Below, piece by piece: positions 55,077 through 63,448 of a stretch of 64,000 nt of DNA (position 1 is the stretch's first letter; the number at the start of each line of letters is the position of its first letter). Below the pieces are notes generated by a model. The model was not told the origin of the DNA, did no database searches, and saw only the letters and a program-made list of their open reading frames with translations. This DNA is from Georgenia_B sunbinii (GTDB lineage: Bacteria; Actinomycetota; Actinomycetes; Actinomycetales; Actinomycetaceae). The position numbers were made by a program, and so were the translations under genes. The stretch is from NCBI RefSeq assembly GCF_036421855.1, contig NZ_JAZGOK010000005.1; one strand, given 5' to 3'.

Positions 55077-55836
55077 CCGGATCAGCTGCTCCTACGACGC
55101 GACGGTGGTGCTCGACGGTGCGAGCATCCGCGTCGAGCCCGGCCAGGTCGTTGGCCTCACCGGGCCGTCCGGCAGCGGCAAGTCCACGCTCGCGCGGATC
55201 CTCACCGGCCTCCAGCTGCCCGACCACGGCGCCGTGCACGTCGACGACGCACCGGTGAGCACCAGCCGCGGGCGCATGACCGGCCACGTCGGCCTGCTGC
55301 ACCAGTCACCGCGTGCGGCGACGAACCCGCGGATGCGGCTCGGCGAGATCATCGCGGAGCCGCTGCGTCGTCGCCGGCGCGCGTGGCAGCCGCCGGCCGC
55401 TCGCGATGGTGGCGGCGTGGTCATTGACGACGGCGCGGCCATTGCCGACGGCGCGGCCCGCGCGCTCGCGGCTCGCGCCGGTCTGACGCCCGACCTCCTC
55501 GAGCGCTACCCGGGGCAGGTCTCCGACGGACAGCTCCAGCGAGCCTGCGTCGCCCGCGCGCTCGCCGCCCACCCCCGCTACCTCGTGTGCGACGAGCCGA
55601 CCGCCATGCTCGACGCCGCGGCCACCGCCGCCGTCGCCGGGCTGCTCCTCGAGCTCGCCGCGGCTGACATCGGGATCCTCGTCGTCAGCCACGACCACCT
55701 GCTTCTCGAGGCGCTGTGCACCACCGTGGTCGACCTGCGGGACCTCAGCGCAGCCGGTGCGGGGGCCGACCAGCGGCAAGGCAGCGGCCTTGGCTCACCC
55801 GAACGGTGGAGCCGGCGGCTGCGGCTCGGCCGCTGA
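55060..55836 (+). CDS. ABC ATPase NikE/DppF-like with degenerate signature
   Basis: A 258-aa ATPase with intact Walker A (GPSGSGKST) and Walker B (LVCDEPTAMLD). The signature is VSDGQLQR at about residue 154 instead of LSGGQ, and there is a Gly/Asp-rich insert (GGGVVIDDGAAIADGA) just before it. GGGAGGGC precedes the ATG. The 3' end overlaps the convergent ureD gene by 42 bp. Confidence 0.85.
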   Translation: MPIVGDRISCSYDATVVLDGASIRVEPGQVVGLTGPSGSGKSTLARILTGLQLPDHGAVHVDDAPVSTSRGRMTGHVGLLHQSPRAATNPRMRLGEIIAEPLRRRRRAWQPPAARDGGGVVIDDGAAIADGAARALAARAGLTPDLLERYPGQVSDGQLQRACVARALAAHPRYLVCDEPTAMLDAAATAAVAGLLLELAAADIGILVVSHDHLLLEALCTTVVDLRDLSAAGAGADQRQGSGLGSPERWSRRLRLGR

Positions 55837-56691
55837 GCGGTGGCGGAACCGTCGAACGAGCGTCGCTGCCTCAGCCGCGGACCGGTGTGGTGACCCTGCG
55901 CTGGCGCCGTCAGCCGGTCGCGGTCCGTCGTCCGGCGTCGGTCCCACGCGGTGACGTCCGGGGTCGGCGAACTCGCCCCGCCACCGGTGCCACGCACCGT
56001 CGACGGCAGCCTCCGCGTCGTGCGCGTGCCGGGCCAACGCCCGCGCCATCGCTCCCTCTCCGGCGAACCGGCTCTCGTGCCGGCCGTGCACCTCGGCGGG
56101 GCGGGCCCCCAGGAGCAGCACGGATGTCATGGCGCGGTTGTCGGCCATGATCCCGGGCCGTTCGCGGTGGCCGGCCTCGCGCAGGTCGAGGTCCTCGACG
56201 AGGAGCGGCCGCCCCGCGTGGTCGACCCGCATCGTCGAGCGCAGCGGCCCACCGCCGTCCTCGTAGGTGCGGCCGAGCACGAGGGTCTCGGACAGCAGCA
56301 CGCGGGCGCCGGCCTCGACCGACACCCGGGTGTCACGCCGCAGGTTCGCCCCGGCCGTGACGACGAAGGGTGCCCCGCGCCACACCAGCCGCCCGCCCTG
56401 GGCGACCCGCAGCTGCGCCGACCAGTGCGCCTCGCCGCCCTGCGCGTCGTAGGCGACCGTCCCCGACGGCTCGACGAGCTCGAGCCACACCCCGGGCCCG
56501 ACGTCGACCTCGATCCGCAGGTCGTCCCCGGCCAGCAGCGTGGCGTAGGAACCGACCAGCGCCAGCCGCGCCACCGGCCCGTCGACGCTCAGCGGCCGCG
56601 GGCGCAGGAACGTGCCGGCACGGAGCTCGGTGAAGCGGGTACGACCGCCCACGAGCTCCGCCCGCACCCGCGTCGCGGCCGACTCCGTCAC
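55795..56691 (-). CDS. ureD: Urease accessory protein UreD (UreH)
   Basis: A 298-aa UreD with the family's beta-rich core, including FTELRAGTFLRPRPL, LVEPSGTVAYDAQGGEAHW and the turn LLSETLVLGRTYEDGG. It helps load nickel into apo-urease with UreF and UreG. The GTG overlaps the stop of ureG. The C-terminus runs into the end of the convergent ATPase gene and is Pro/Ala-rich. Confidence 0.88.
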   Translation of the reverse strand: MTESAATRVRAELVGGRTRFTELRAGTFLRPRPLSVDGPVARLALVGSYATLLAGDDLRIEVDVGPGVWLELVEPSGTVAYDAQGGEAHWSAQLRVAQGGRLVWRGAPFVVTAGANLRRDTRVSVEAGARVLLSETLVLGRTYEDGGGPLRSTMRVDHAGRPLLVEDLDLREAGHRERPGIMADNRAMTSVLLLGARPAEVHGRHESRFAGEGAMARALARHAHDAEAAVDGAWHRWRGEFADPGRHRVGPTPDDGPRPADGASAGSPHRSAAEAATLVRRFRHRSAAEPQPPAPPFG

Positions 56692-57488
56692 AGATGGCTG
56701 TGCGCGTGGGTGTGCTCGGCCTCGCCGTGGCTGTGACTGTGGGCCTCGCCGTCGCCATGGCTGTGCGGCGCCATCGGCCCGGGGTCACGCGGGACGTGGC
56801 GGCCGTGACGGTAGTCCTCGAGGATCTCCCGCACCCACTGCGCCTGCTTGCCGATCGACTCGGGGTCGTGCTGGCTCAGCGCCAGCACCGGCAGGCCGTC
56901 GCGGGCCCGACGGGCGTCGGCGACCATCTGGTCGACGTCGACCCCGACGTACGGGGCGAGGTCGATCTTGTTGACGAGCAGCAGGTCGGCGCGCTCGATG
57001 CCCGGCCCGCCCTTGCGGGCGACGTCCCCGCCGCCGGCGACGTCGAGGCAGAAGATCTGGGCGTCGACGAGGGCGGGACTGAAGGTCGCGGTGAGGTTGT
57101 CCCCGCCGCTCTCGACGATGACGAGGTCCAGCGGCGCGAACTCTTCCTCGAGGTCCTCGATGGCCAGCAGGTTGGGGGTGATGTCGTCCCGGATCGCGGT
57201 GTGCGGGCAGGCACCGGTCTCCACGGCGTGGATCCGCTCGATCGGCAGCACGCCGGCCGAGCGCAGCAGCCGCGCGTCCTCGTCGGTGTAGATGTCGTTG
57301 GTGACGACGGCGATGCGCAGCTCGTCGGCCAGCTCGCGGCAGATCGTGGCGATGAGCGTGCTCTTGCCGGTGCCGACCGGCCCGGCGACACCCAGTCGCA
57401 TCGCGCGCTTGGGGGCAACGGCCGCGCTGCTGGCGGTGCTGCTGGCGGTGCTGCTGCCGGTGGGCTGGTCGTGATCGGTGTCAGGCAA
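56688..57488 (-). CDS. ureG: Urease accessory GTPase UreG with His-rich tail
   Basis: A 266-aa UreG. The SIMIBI GTPase core has P-loop GPVGTGKST, ESGGDNLTATFSPAL and VNKIDLAPYVG. The C-terminal 25 residues carry nine histidines (HSHSHGEAEHTHAHSHL), a nickel-binding tail. A TTG at 57488 preceded by GGAGGATC fits best; an ATG at 57401 would drop a 29-residue Ser/Thr/Ala-rich arm. It delivers GTP-dependent nickel transfer. Confidence 0.9.
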   Translation of the reverse strand: MPDTDHDQPTGSSTASSTASSAAVAPKRAMRLGVAGPVGTGKSTLIATICRELADELRIAVVTNDIYTDEDARLLRSAGVLPIERIHAVETGACPHTAIRDDITPNLLAIEDLEEEFAPLDLVIVESGGDNLTATFSPALVDAQIFCLDVAGGGDVARKGGPGIERADLLLVNKIDLAPYVGVDVDQMVADARRARDGLPVLALSQHDPESIGKQAQWVREILEDYRHGRHVPRDPGPMAPHSHGDGEAHSHSHGEAEHTHAHSHL

Positions 57489-58149
57489 CGAAGATCCTCC
57501 TTGTCTCGGCGCCGTGGTCGAGTGACCACTGCTCGGCTTGCGGTGCGGTGAGTGCGGGCATGTCGGCGGGCGAGCCGACGGCGAGCACGCGCTCGACGAG
57601 TGCGTCGAGGAGCGGCTCGAGTGCGAGCAACCAGGCGACGGCGTCCACCGGGTCGACAGGCGCGAGCTTGAGGGTCGCCGAGGCGACGGTCTGGGCGTCG
57701 TCGTAGAAGCTGGCACGTGCGACGGCGGCCTCGTCGGTCCCCATGATCGCCGCGACGACGCCCATCGCGACCGGTCGCAGCGGGGCGCGGCCGATCGCGC
57801 GGAGCTGGGCGACGGCGGGGTGCTCGGGCCACAGCCGGCGGGCCATCCGGACCAGGCCACGGCCGAGCATCCCCGAGACCTCCCGCAGCGGCTCGCTCGG
57901 GGTCCGCACCGCCAGCGCGTCGTGGACCGCCACGAGCCGCGCCGGGTCGTGGCGCACGGCCCGGTGCGCCAGGACGGCGGCGGAGGCCTCGACGACGGCC
58001 ACCGTGCGGGCCCGCGCGGTGATGTAGTCGGGCACCAGCTCCGGCGCCATGCCCGCCGCCAGCCCCGGCTCGAGCCCGCCGGAGTAGGCGTGCCCGCCGG
58101 TGGGGAGCCGGGCGTCTGCCAGCAGCAGCGCCCCCAGGTTGCCGGGCAC
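57481..58149 (-). CDS. ureF: Urease accessory protein UreF
   Basis: A 222-aa helical protein with the opening motif LPTGGHAYSGGLEPG and a C-terminal helix ending RRIFVA. UreF is the GTPase-activating partner of UreG in nickel insertion. The GTG lies 6 bp after the ureC stop, and the end overlaps the ureG TTG. Confidence 0.9.
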   Translation of the reverse strand: MPGNLGALLLADARLPTGGHAYSGGLEPGLAAGMAPELVPDYITARARTVAVVEASAAVLAHRAVRHDPARLVAVHDALAVRTPSEPLREVSGMLGRGLVRMARRLWPEHPAVAQLRAIGRAPLRPVAMGVVAAIMGTDEAAVARASFYDDAQTVASATLKLAPVDPVDAVAWLLALEPLLDALVERVLAVGSPADMPALTAPQAEQWSLDHGAETRRIFVA

Positions 58150-58155
58150 CGGGGC

Positions 58156-59865
58156 CTAGAACATCGTGTAGCGCTGCGCGAGCGGCACCACGTCGACCGG
58201 TTCGGGACGGACGAGCTCGCCGTCGATCGTGATCGCGAAGGTCTCCGGGTCGACCTCGAGCTTCGGCAGCGTCGTGTTGTTCGGCATGTCCGCCTTGCCG
58301 ACGTCGCGGGTGGGGCGGACGGCGGCGAGCCGGCGGGTGAGCCCGAGGCGCTCGGCCAGGCCGTCCTCGAGGGCGGCGGGAGACACGAACGACGTCGCCA
58401 GGTGTGCGGCGGAGGTCCCCTCGGCGGGGAGGGTGGTGCGGGTGAAGACCGGCTGCGGGTTCGGTACGGCGCCGTTGGGGTCGCCCAGCGGCGCCGCGAC
58501 GATCGCGCCGGACTTGATGACTGCCCACGGCCGGATACCGAAGAACGCCGGGTCCCACAACACAAGGTCGGCCATCTTGCCGCTCTCCACCGAACCGACC
58601 TCGTGGTCGATGCCGTGGGCGGCGGCGGGGCAGATCGTGTACTTGGCGACGTAGCGCCGGGCCCGCTCGTTGTCGGCGGGGAGGTCCGAGCTCAGCGGGC
58701 CGCGGCGGTGCTTCATCACGTGCGCCACCTGCCAGGTGCGGCAGATCACCTCGCCGATGCGGCCCATCGCCTGGGCGTCGGAGGAGGTGATCGAGAGCGC
58801 GCCCATGTCCTGCAGGATGTCCTCGGCGGCCATCGTCGACGCGCGGATCCGTGACTCGGCGAAGGCGAGATCCTCCGGTACGCGGGGGTTGAGATGGTGG
58901 ACGACGAGCAGCATGTCGAGGTGCTCGTCGACGGTGTTGACGGTGTACGGCAGGGTCGGGTTGGTCGAGGCCGGCAGCACGTTGGGCTCGCTGGCGACGA
59001 CGATGATGTCCGGCGCGTGGCCGCCGCCGGCGCCCTCGGAGTGGAAGGAGTGGATGCCGCGGCCGGCGATCGCGTCGATGGTGTGCTGGACGTAGCCGGT
59101 CTCGTTGAGGCTGTCGGCGTGCAGCGCCACCTGGAGGCCGAACTCGTCGGCGGCGCGCAGCGCGGCGTCTATCGCGGCGGGCGTAGCGCCCCAGTCCTCG
59201 TGCACCTTGTAACCGCCGGCCCCGGCCAGCGCCTCCTCGCGCATGGCCTCGTGCGAGACGGTGCTGCCCTTGCCGAACAGGATGACGTTGAGCGGGATGT
59301 GGTCCAACGCGCGGTGCATCATCGCCAGCGACCACGCGCCCGGCGTGACCGTCGTCGCCTTGGACCCCTCGGTGGGACCGGTGCCGCCGCCGATGACCGT
59401 CGTCGTCCCGGTGGTGAGCGCCTCACGCATCTCGATCTCGCTGAGGAAGTGCACGTGGGTGTCCACGGCGCCCGCGGTGAGGATCTTGCCCTCGCCGGCG
59501 ATGACGTCGGTGCTCGGGCCGATCTGCATGTCCGGGCGGATGCCGTCCATGACGTCGGAGTTGCCTGCCTTGCCGACGGCGACGATCCGGCCGTCGCGGA
59601 TGCCGACGTCGGCCCGGATGATCCCCCAGTGGTCGAGCACGACGACGTTGGTGATGACGACGTCGAGCGCGCCCTGCGAGCGCAGGGTCATGCCTTGGCC
59701 CATCGACTCGCGGATGGTCTTGCCGCCACCGAACGTGACCTCGTCACCGCCGGCGGTGCGGTCCTCCTCGACCTCGATCCACAGGTCGGTGTCGCCGAGC
59801 CGGATCTGGTCGCCGGCGGTGGGGCCGTACAGCTGGGCGTACTCGCGCCGATCGATGCGACTCAT
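58156..59865 (-). CDS. ureC: Urease alpha subunit UreC
   Basis: A 569-aa urease alpha chain. The carbamylated lysine is Lys220 (YKVHEDWG), and His137/His139 come from DTHVHF. The HHL flap lies at His323. Numbering is offset by +3 from Klebsiella UreC. The flap Cys319 equivalent is Val322 (LLVVHHLNP), a substitution that can be active but differs from most ureases. The ATG overlaps the ureB stop. Confidence 0.96.
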   Translation of the reverse strand: MSRIDRREYAQLYGPTAGDQIRLGDTDLWIEVEEDRTAGGDEVTFGGGKTIRESMGQGMTLRSQGALDVVITNVVVLDHWGIIRADVGIRDGRIVAVGKAGNSDVMDGIRPDMQIGPSTDVIAGEGKILTAGAVDTHVHFLSEIEMREALTTGTTTVIGGGTGPTEGSKATTVTPGAWSLAMMHRALDHIPLNVILFGKGSTVSHEAMREEALAGAGGYKVHEDWGATPAAIDAALRAADEFGLQVALHADSLNETGYVQHTIDAIAGRGIHSFHSEGAGGGHAPDIIVVASEPNVLPASTNPTLPYTVNTVDEHLDMLLVVHHLNPRVPEDLAFAESRIRASTMAAEDILQDMGALSITSSDAQAMGRIGEVICRTWQVAHVMKHRRGPLSSDLPADNERARRYVAKYTICPAAAHGIDHEVGSVESGKMADLVLWDPAFFGIRPWAVIKSGAIVAAPLGDPNGAVPNPQPVFTRTTLPAEGTSAAHLATSFVSPAALEDGLAERLGLTRRLAAVRPTRDVGKADMPNNTTLPKLEVDPETFAITIDGELVRPEPVDVVPLAQRYTMF

Positions 59866-60317
59866 GCCTGCTCCTCCTCGGCCGGCCCCTCGACCCTGGC
59901 CTCTTGGTCGCTGATGCGAATGTGCGCGCCCTTGGCGCGGTGCGGCTGCTTCACCTCGGTGTTCGGCGTCCCGAAGGGCACCACCTTCTTGGGCTCACGC
60001 TCGACGGCGTGCTCCGTCGTCGGCCGGTCACGGAGCTGGAGCCCCGGCACGTGCTTGGTGCCGCCGAGCGCGACGAGGTCGACCGTGCGGCTGACGCCGG
60101 GCTCGAGGCGCACCGACGTCCCGGCGGGCGCGTCGAGCCGGTAGCCCTGGGCGGCCTCGCGGTCGAAGTGCAGCGCCGGGTTGGCGTCGGGGAAGTGCAG
60201 GTGCGAACCGACCTGGATGGGCCGGTCCCCCGCGTTGACGACGACGATCGAGCGCCGGTCGCGGCCCTGGTTGAGCTCCAGCGGCTCGGGCCGGGTGCGG
60301 ATCTCCCCGGGGATCAT
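59862..60317 (-). CDS. ureB: Urease beta subunit UreB
   Basis: A 151-aa beta chain with MIPGEIRTRPEPLELN and the typical RPIQVGSHLHFPDANPAL turn. The core is about 105 residues; the rest is a charged C-terminal tail. The start overlaps the ureA stop. Confidence 0.95.
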   Translation of the reverse strand: MIPGEIRTRPEPLELNQGRDRRSIVVVNAGDRPIQVGSHLHFPDANPALHFDREAAQGYRLDAPAGTSVRLEPGVSRTVDLVALGGTKHVPGLQLRDRPTTEHAVEREPKKVVPFGTPNTEVKQPHRAKGAHIRISDQEARVEGPAEEEQA

Positions 60318-60616
60318 TGGATCGCGTCCGTGACCGTCACGAGCTTGCGGCCGTCGGGGAACGTCGCCTCGACCTGGATGTCGCCGATCATCTCCGGCAC
60401 TCCCTCCATGACCTCCTCGCGGGTGAGCACGGTGCGGCCCTCCGCCATGAGGTCGATGACGCGCGCGCCCTCCCGGGCCCGCTCGATGACCCAGCACGAC
60501 AGCAGCGCCGTCGCCTCGGGATAGTTGAGCAGGACGCCGCGCTCGCGCCTGTCGCGGGCGATCATCCCTGCCACGCTCAGCAGGAGCTTCTCGGTGTCTG
60601 ACGGAACAAGTTGCAT
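60314..60616 (-). CDS. ureA: Urease gamma subunit UreA
   Basis: A 100-aa gamma chain (MQLVPSDTEKLLLSVAGMI and LNYPEATALLSCW). GAGGTG precedes the ATG. It is first in the operon, divergent from cydA. The full urease reaction converts urea to ammonia and carbamate. Confidence 0.96.
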   Translation of the reverse strand: MQLVPSDTEKLLLSVAGMIARDRRERGVLLNYPEATALLSCWVIERAREGARVIDLMAEGRTVLTREEVMEGVPEMIGDIQVEATFPDGRKLVTVTDAIQ

Positions 60617-60744
60617 GAGCCACCTCGTTGTCGGTCACGGCGGTTCGACACTAGCCACGCTCCGGGGGTTGCGCCACGGGTGGCGCTGCGCCCCCGGCAC
60701 CATCAGCAGCCGTCGCTCCCCCGGCGCTGCCCCCAGCGCCGCCC

Positions 60745-60758
60745 GGGACCTACGTCCC
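60745..60758. promoter_or_regulatory. GGGAC-N4-GTCCC palindrome upstream of cydA (DosR-like)
   Basis: GGGAC CTAC GTCCC is the second perfect palindrome of this kind in the window, 86 bp upstream of the cydA ATG. If TATGGT at 60783-60788 is the -10, the box centre lies near -43, a normal activator position. A hypoxia- or NO-responsive regulator would make sense for a bd oxidase. Confidence 0.4.
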
Positions 60759-60794
60759 AGTCCCGCATATCCACGGATTCTTATGGTGGCGGAG

Positions 60795-60814
60795 GTCCCG
60801 GCTCAGGCCGGGAC
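60795..60814 (+). other. Stem-loop in the cydA 5' leader
   Basis: GTCCCGGC-TCAG-GCCGGGAC is a perfect 8-bp stem and 4-nt loop, ending 29 bp before the ATG. It may influence mRNA stability or translation. Confidence 0.5.
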
Positions 60815-60843
60815 GGACCCGCTGGCGTCCTGGAGGGACATCG

Positions 60844-62343
60844 ATGGAAGCGTTGGACCTGGCTCGGTGGCAGTTCGGCATCACCACCGTCTACCACTTC
60901 ATCCTCGTCCCGCTGACGATCGGGCTGTCGGCGCTGGTGGCGGTCATGCACACCGCGTGGACCCGCACCGGCAACGAGCACTGGCACCGGCTGACGAAGT
61001 TCTTCGGCAAGGTGCTGCTCATCAACTTCGCGCTCGGCGTCGCCACCGGGATCGTGCAGGAGTTCCAGTTCGGGATGAACTGGTCGGAGTACTCCCGGTT
61101 CGTCGGTGACATCTTCGGCGCCCCGCTGGCCATCGAGGCGCTCGCCGCGTTCTTCCTCGAGTCGACCTTCCTCGGGCTGTGGGTCTTCGGCGAGGGGAGG
61201 CTGCCCCGCTGGCTGCACACCGCCTGCATCTGGGCGGTCGCCGTCGGCACCACGATCTCCGCCTACTGGATCCTCGCCGCCAACTCCTGGATGCAGCACC
61301 CCGTCGGCGCGGTGTTCAACCCGGAGACGGGCCGCGCCGAGCTCGACGGCGTCGCCGGCTTCCTTGAGGTGATGACCAACAACACGCTGCTCGCGGCGTT
61401 CTCGCACACCATCACCGCGGCGTTCCTCGTCGCCGGCACCTTCGTCGCCGGGATCTGCGGCTGGTGGCTGGTGCGCTCGGTGCGCGCCGGCCGGCAGGAC
61501 GAGGCACGCCACGTGTGGCGCCGCGGCGCGTACGTCGGCCTGGTGACGATCCTCATCTCCGGCGTCGGGATCATCGCCAGCGGCGACGTCCAGGGCAAGC
61601 TCATGTACCAGCAGCAGCCGGGCAAGATGGCCGCCGCCGAGGCGGTCTGCGAGGGCGGCGAGGGCGTCGGGTTCTCGCTGCTGTCGATCGGCAACCCGCT
61701 GAGCAACGACTGCCGCGACGTCGTCCACCTGCTGGAGGTCCCGTTCCTCACGTCCTTCCTCGGCACCGGCGCGGTCACCGGTCCGGAGAGCTACCTGCCC
61801 GGCGTCACCGAGGTGCAGGAACGCCAGATGGAGCTCTACGGGGACCTGCCCGGCGTCGACGAGGACACCGAGTTCTACCCGAACCTGTTCATCGCGTTCT
61901 GGAGCTTCCGGCTGATGATCGGCCTGGCCGGGTTCTCCGCCGCGCTCGCGCTGGCCGGGCTGTGGCTGCTGCGCAAGGGACGGGTCACCGACAGCGTGTG
62001 GTTCTCGCGGCTGTGCCTGGTCGCGCTGCCGATGCCGTTCCTCGCCTCGAGCTTCGGCTGGATCTTCACCGAGATGGGCCGCCAGCCGTGGGTGGTGCAC
62101 CCCAACCCGGCCAACCCGGTCGACAAGGTCATGCTGCTCACCACCGACGGCGTCTCCACGGTGGTCCCGGCGGGCCAGGTGCTCACCTCGCTCATCGCGT
62201 TCACGCTGCTGTACGCGGCACTCGGCGTCGTGTGGTTCGCGCTCATCCGTCGTTACGTCCTCGAGGGCGTGGAACCGATCGACCCGGTCGACGACGACGA
62301 GGACGACGACGCACCCGCCCCCACCCTGTCGTTCGCCTACTGA
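60844..62343 (+). CDS. cydA: Cytochrome bd oxidase subunit I
   Basis: A 499-aa CydA with about nine helices. Haem ligands are His18 (VYHF), His188 (FSHTITAAF) and Met411 (FTEMGRQPW), matching E. coli His19, His186 and Met393. The GRQPW motif is the quinol-oxidase mark. GGAGGGACATCG precedes the ATG. It forms the high-affinity terminal oxidase with CydB. Confidence 0.96.
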   Translation: MEALDLARWQFGITTVYHFILVPLTIGLSALVAVMHTAWTRTGNEHWHRLTKFFGKVLLINFALGVATGIVQEFQFGMNWSEYSRFVGDIFGAPLAIEALAAFFLESTFLGLWVFGEGRLPRWLHTACIWAVAVGTTISAYWILAANSWMQHPVGAVFNPETGRAELDGVAGFLEVMTNNTLLAAFSHTITAAFLVAGTFVAGICGWWLVRSVRAGRQDEARHVWRRGAYVGLVTILISGVGIIASGDVQGKLMYQQQPGKMAAAEAVCEGGEGVGFSLLSIGNPLSNDCRDVVHLLEVPFLTSFLGTGAVTGPESYLPGVTEVQERQMELYGDLPGVDEDTEFYPNLFIAFWSFRLMIGLAGFSAALALAGLWLLRKGRVTDSVWFSRLCLVALPMPFLASSFGWIFTEMGRQPWVVHPNPANPVDKVMLLTTDGVSTVVPAGQVLTSLIAFTLLYAALGVVWFALIRRYVLEGVEPIDPVDDDEDDDAPAPTLSFAY

Positions 62344-62362
62344 CCGGACCGAGGAGAAGACC

Positions 62363-63448
62363 ATGGATCTGCCACTGCTGTGGTTCGGGCTCATCGCCGT
62401 GCTGTGGGCCGGCTACTTCGTCCTCGAGGGGTTCGACTTCGGGGTCGGGATGCTGCTGCGCACCTTCGCCCGGGACGAGCGCGAGCGCCGGGTGCTGCTG
62501 CGCACCATCGGCCCGGTGTGGGACGGCAACGAGGTGTGGCTGCTCACCGCCGGCGGTGCCACCTTCGCGGCGTTCCCGGAGTGGTACGCGACGATGTTCT
62601 CCGGCTTCTACCTGCCGCTGCTCATCATCCTGCTCGCGCTCATCGTGCGGGTCTGCGCCCTGGAGTGGCGCGCCAAGATCAATGACGTGCGGTGGCGCAA
62701 CCGGTGGGACGTCGCGCTGACCTTCGGCTCCTGGGTGCCCGCGCTGCTGTGGGGAGTGGCGTTCGCCAACCTCGTGCAGGGCATGGAGATCGAGGTCATC
62801 GACGGCAACCACCAGCTCACCGGCGGCTTCTTCTCGCTGCTGACGCCGTTCACGCTGCTCGGCGGCGCGATGACGCTGCTCCTCTTCCTCACCCACGGCA
62901 CGGTGTTCGTCGCGCTGAAGACCGCCGGCGAGGTCCACGACCGGGCGGCCACGCTGGCCAAGCGGCTGGCGGTGCCCTCGGCCGCCGTCGTCGTGGTCTG
63001 GCTGCTGTGGGCGCAGCTGTTGTTCTCCGACAACCTCGTCTCGTTGGTCCCCCTGGCGCTCGCCGCCGCCGGGGTGCTCGGCGCGATCGCCGCGACCCTC
63101 CGCGAGCGCGATGGGTGGGCGTTCGTGCTCCACGCCGTCGCGATCCTCGCCGTCGTCGGTTTCATGTTCACCGCGATGTTCCCCCACGTGATGCCGTCCT
63201 CGCTCGACCCGTCGGCGTCGCTGAGCATCGCCGGCGCGGCCGCCTCGCCCGCGACGCTCACCGTGATGAGCATCGTCGCGCTGTTCTTCGTGCCGGTCGT
63301 GCTCGGCTACCAGGGCTGGACGTACTGGGTGTTCCGCAAGCGGGTGTGGGCGAGCGACATCGTCGGCGACGAGGGGCTGCACCCGAGCGACGTCCGCACC
63401 TTCGAGGACGCCGCGGCGCCCACGGCGCCCGGGCCCGAGGCGCGCTAG
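62363..63448 (+). CDS. cydB: Cytochrome bd oxidase subunit II
   Basis: A 361-aa CydB with about eight helices and the FVLEGFDFGVGML and GPVWDGNEVWLLTAGG motifs. GAGGAGAAGACC precedes the ATG. It binds and stabilises the haem-containing subunit I. Confidence 0.96.
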   Translation: MDLPLLWFGLIAVLWAGYFVLEGFDFGVGMLLRTFARDERERRVLLRTIGPVWDGNEVWLLTAGGATFAAFPEWYATMFSGFYLPLLIILLALIVRVCALEWRAKINDVRWRNRWDVALTFGSWVPALLWGVAFANLVQGMEIEVIDGNHQLTGGFFSLLTPFTLLGGAMTLLLFLTHGTVFVALKTAGEVHDRAATLAKRLAVPSAAVVVVWLLWAQLLFSDNLVSLVPLALAAAGVLGAIAATLRERDGWAFVLHAVAILAVVGFMFTAMFPHVMPSSLDPSASLSIAGAAASPATLTVMSIVALFFVPVVLGYQGWTYWVFRKRVWASDIVGDEGLHPSDVRTFEDAAAPTAPGPEAR

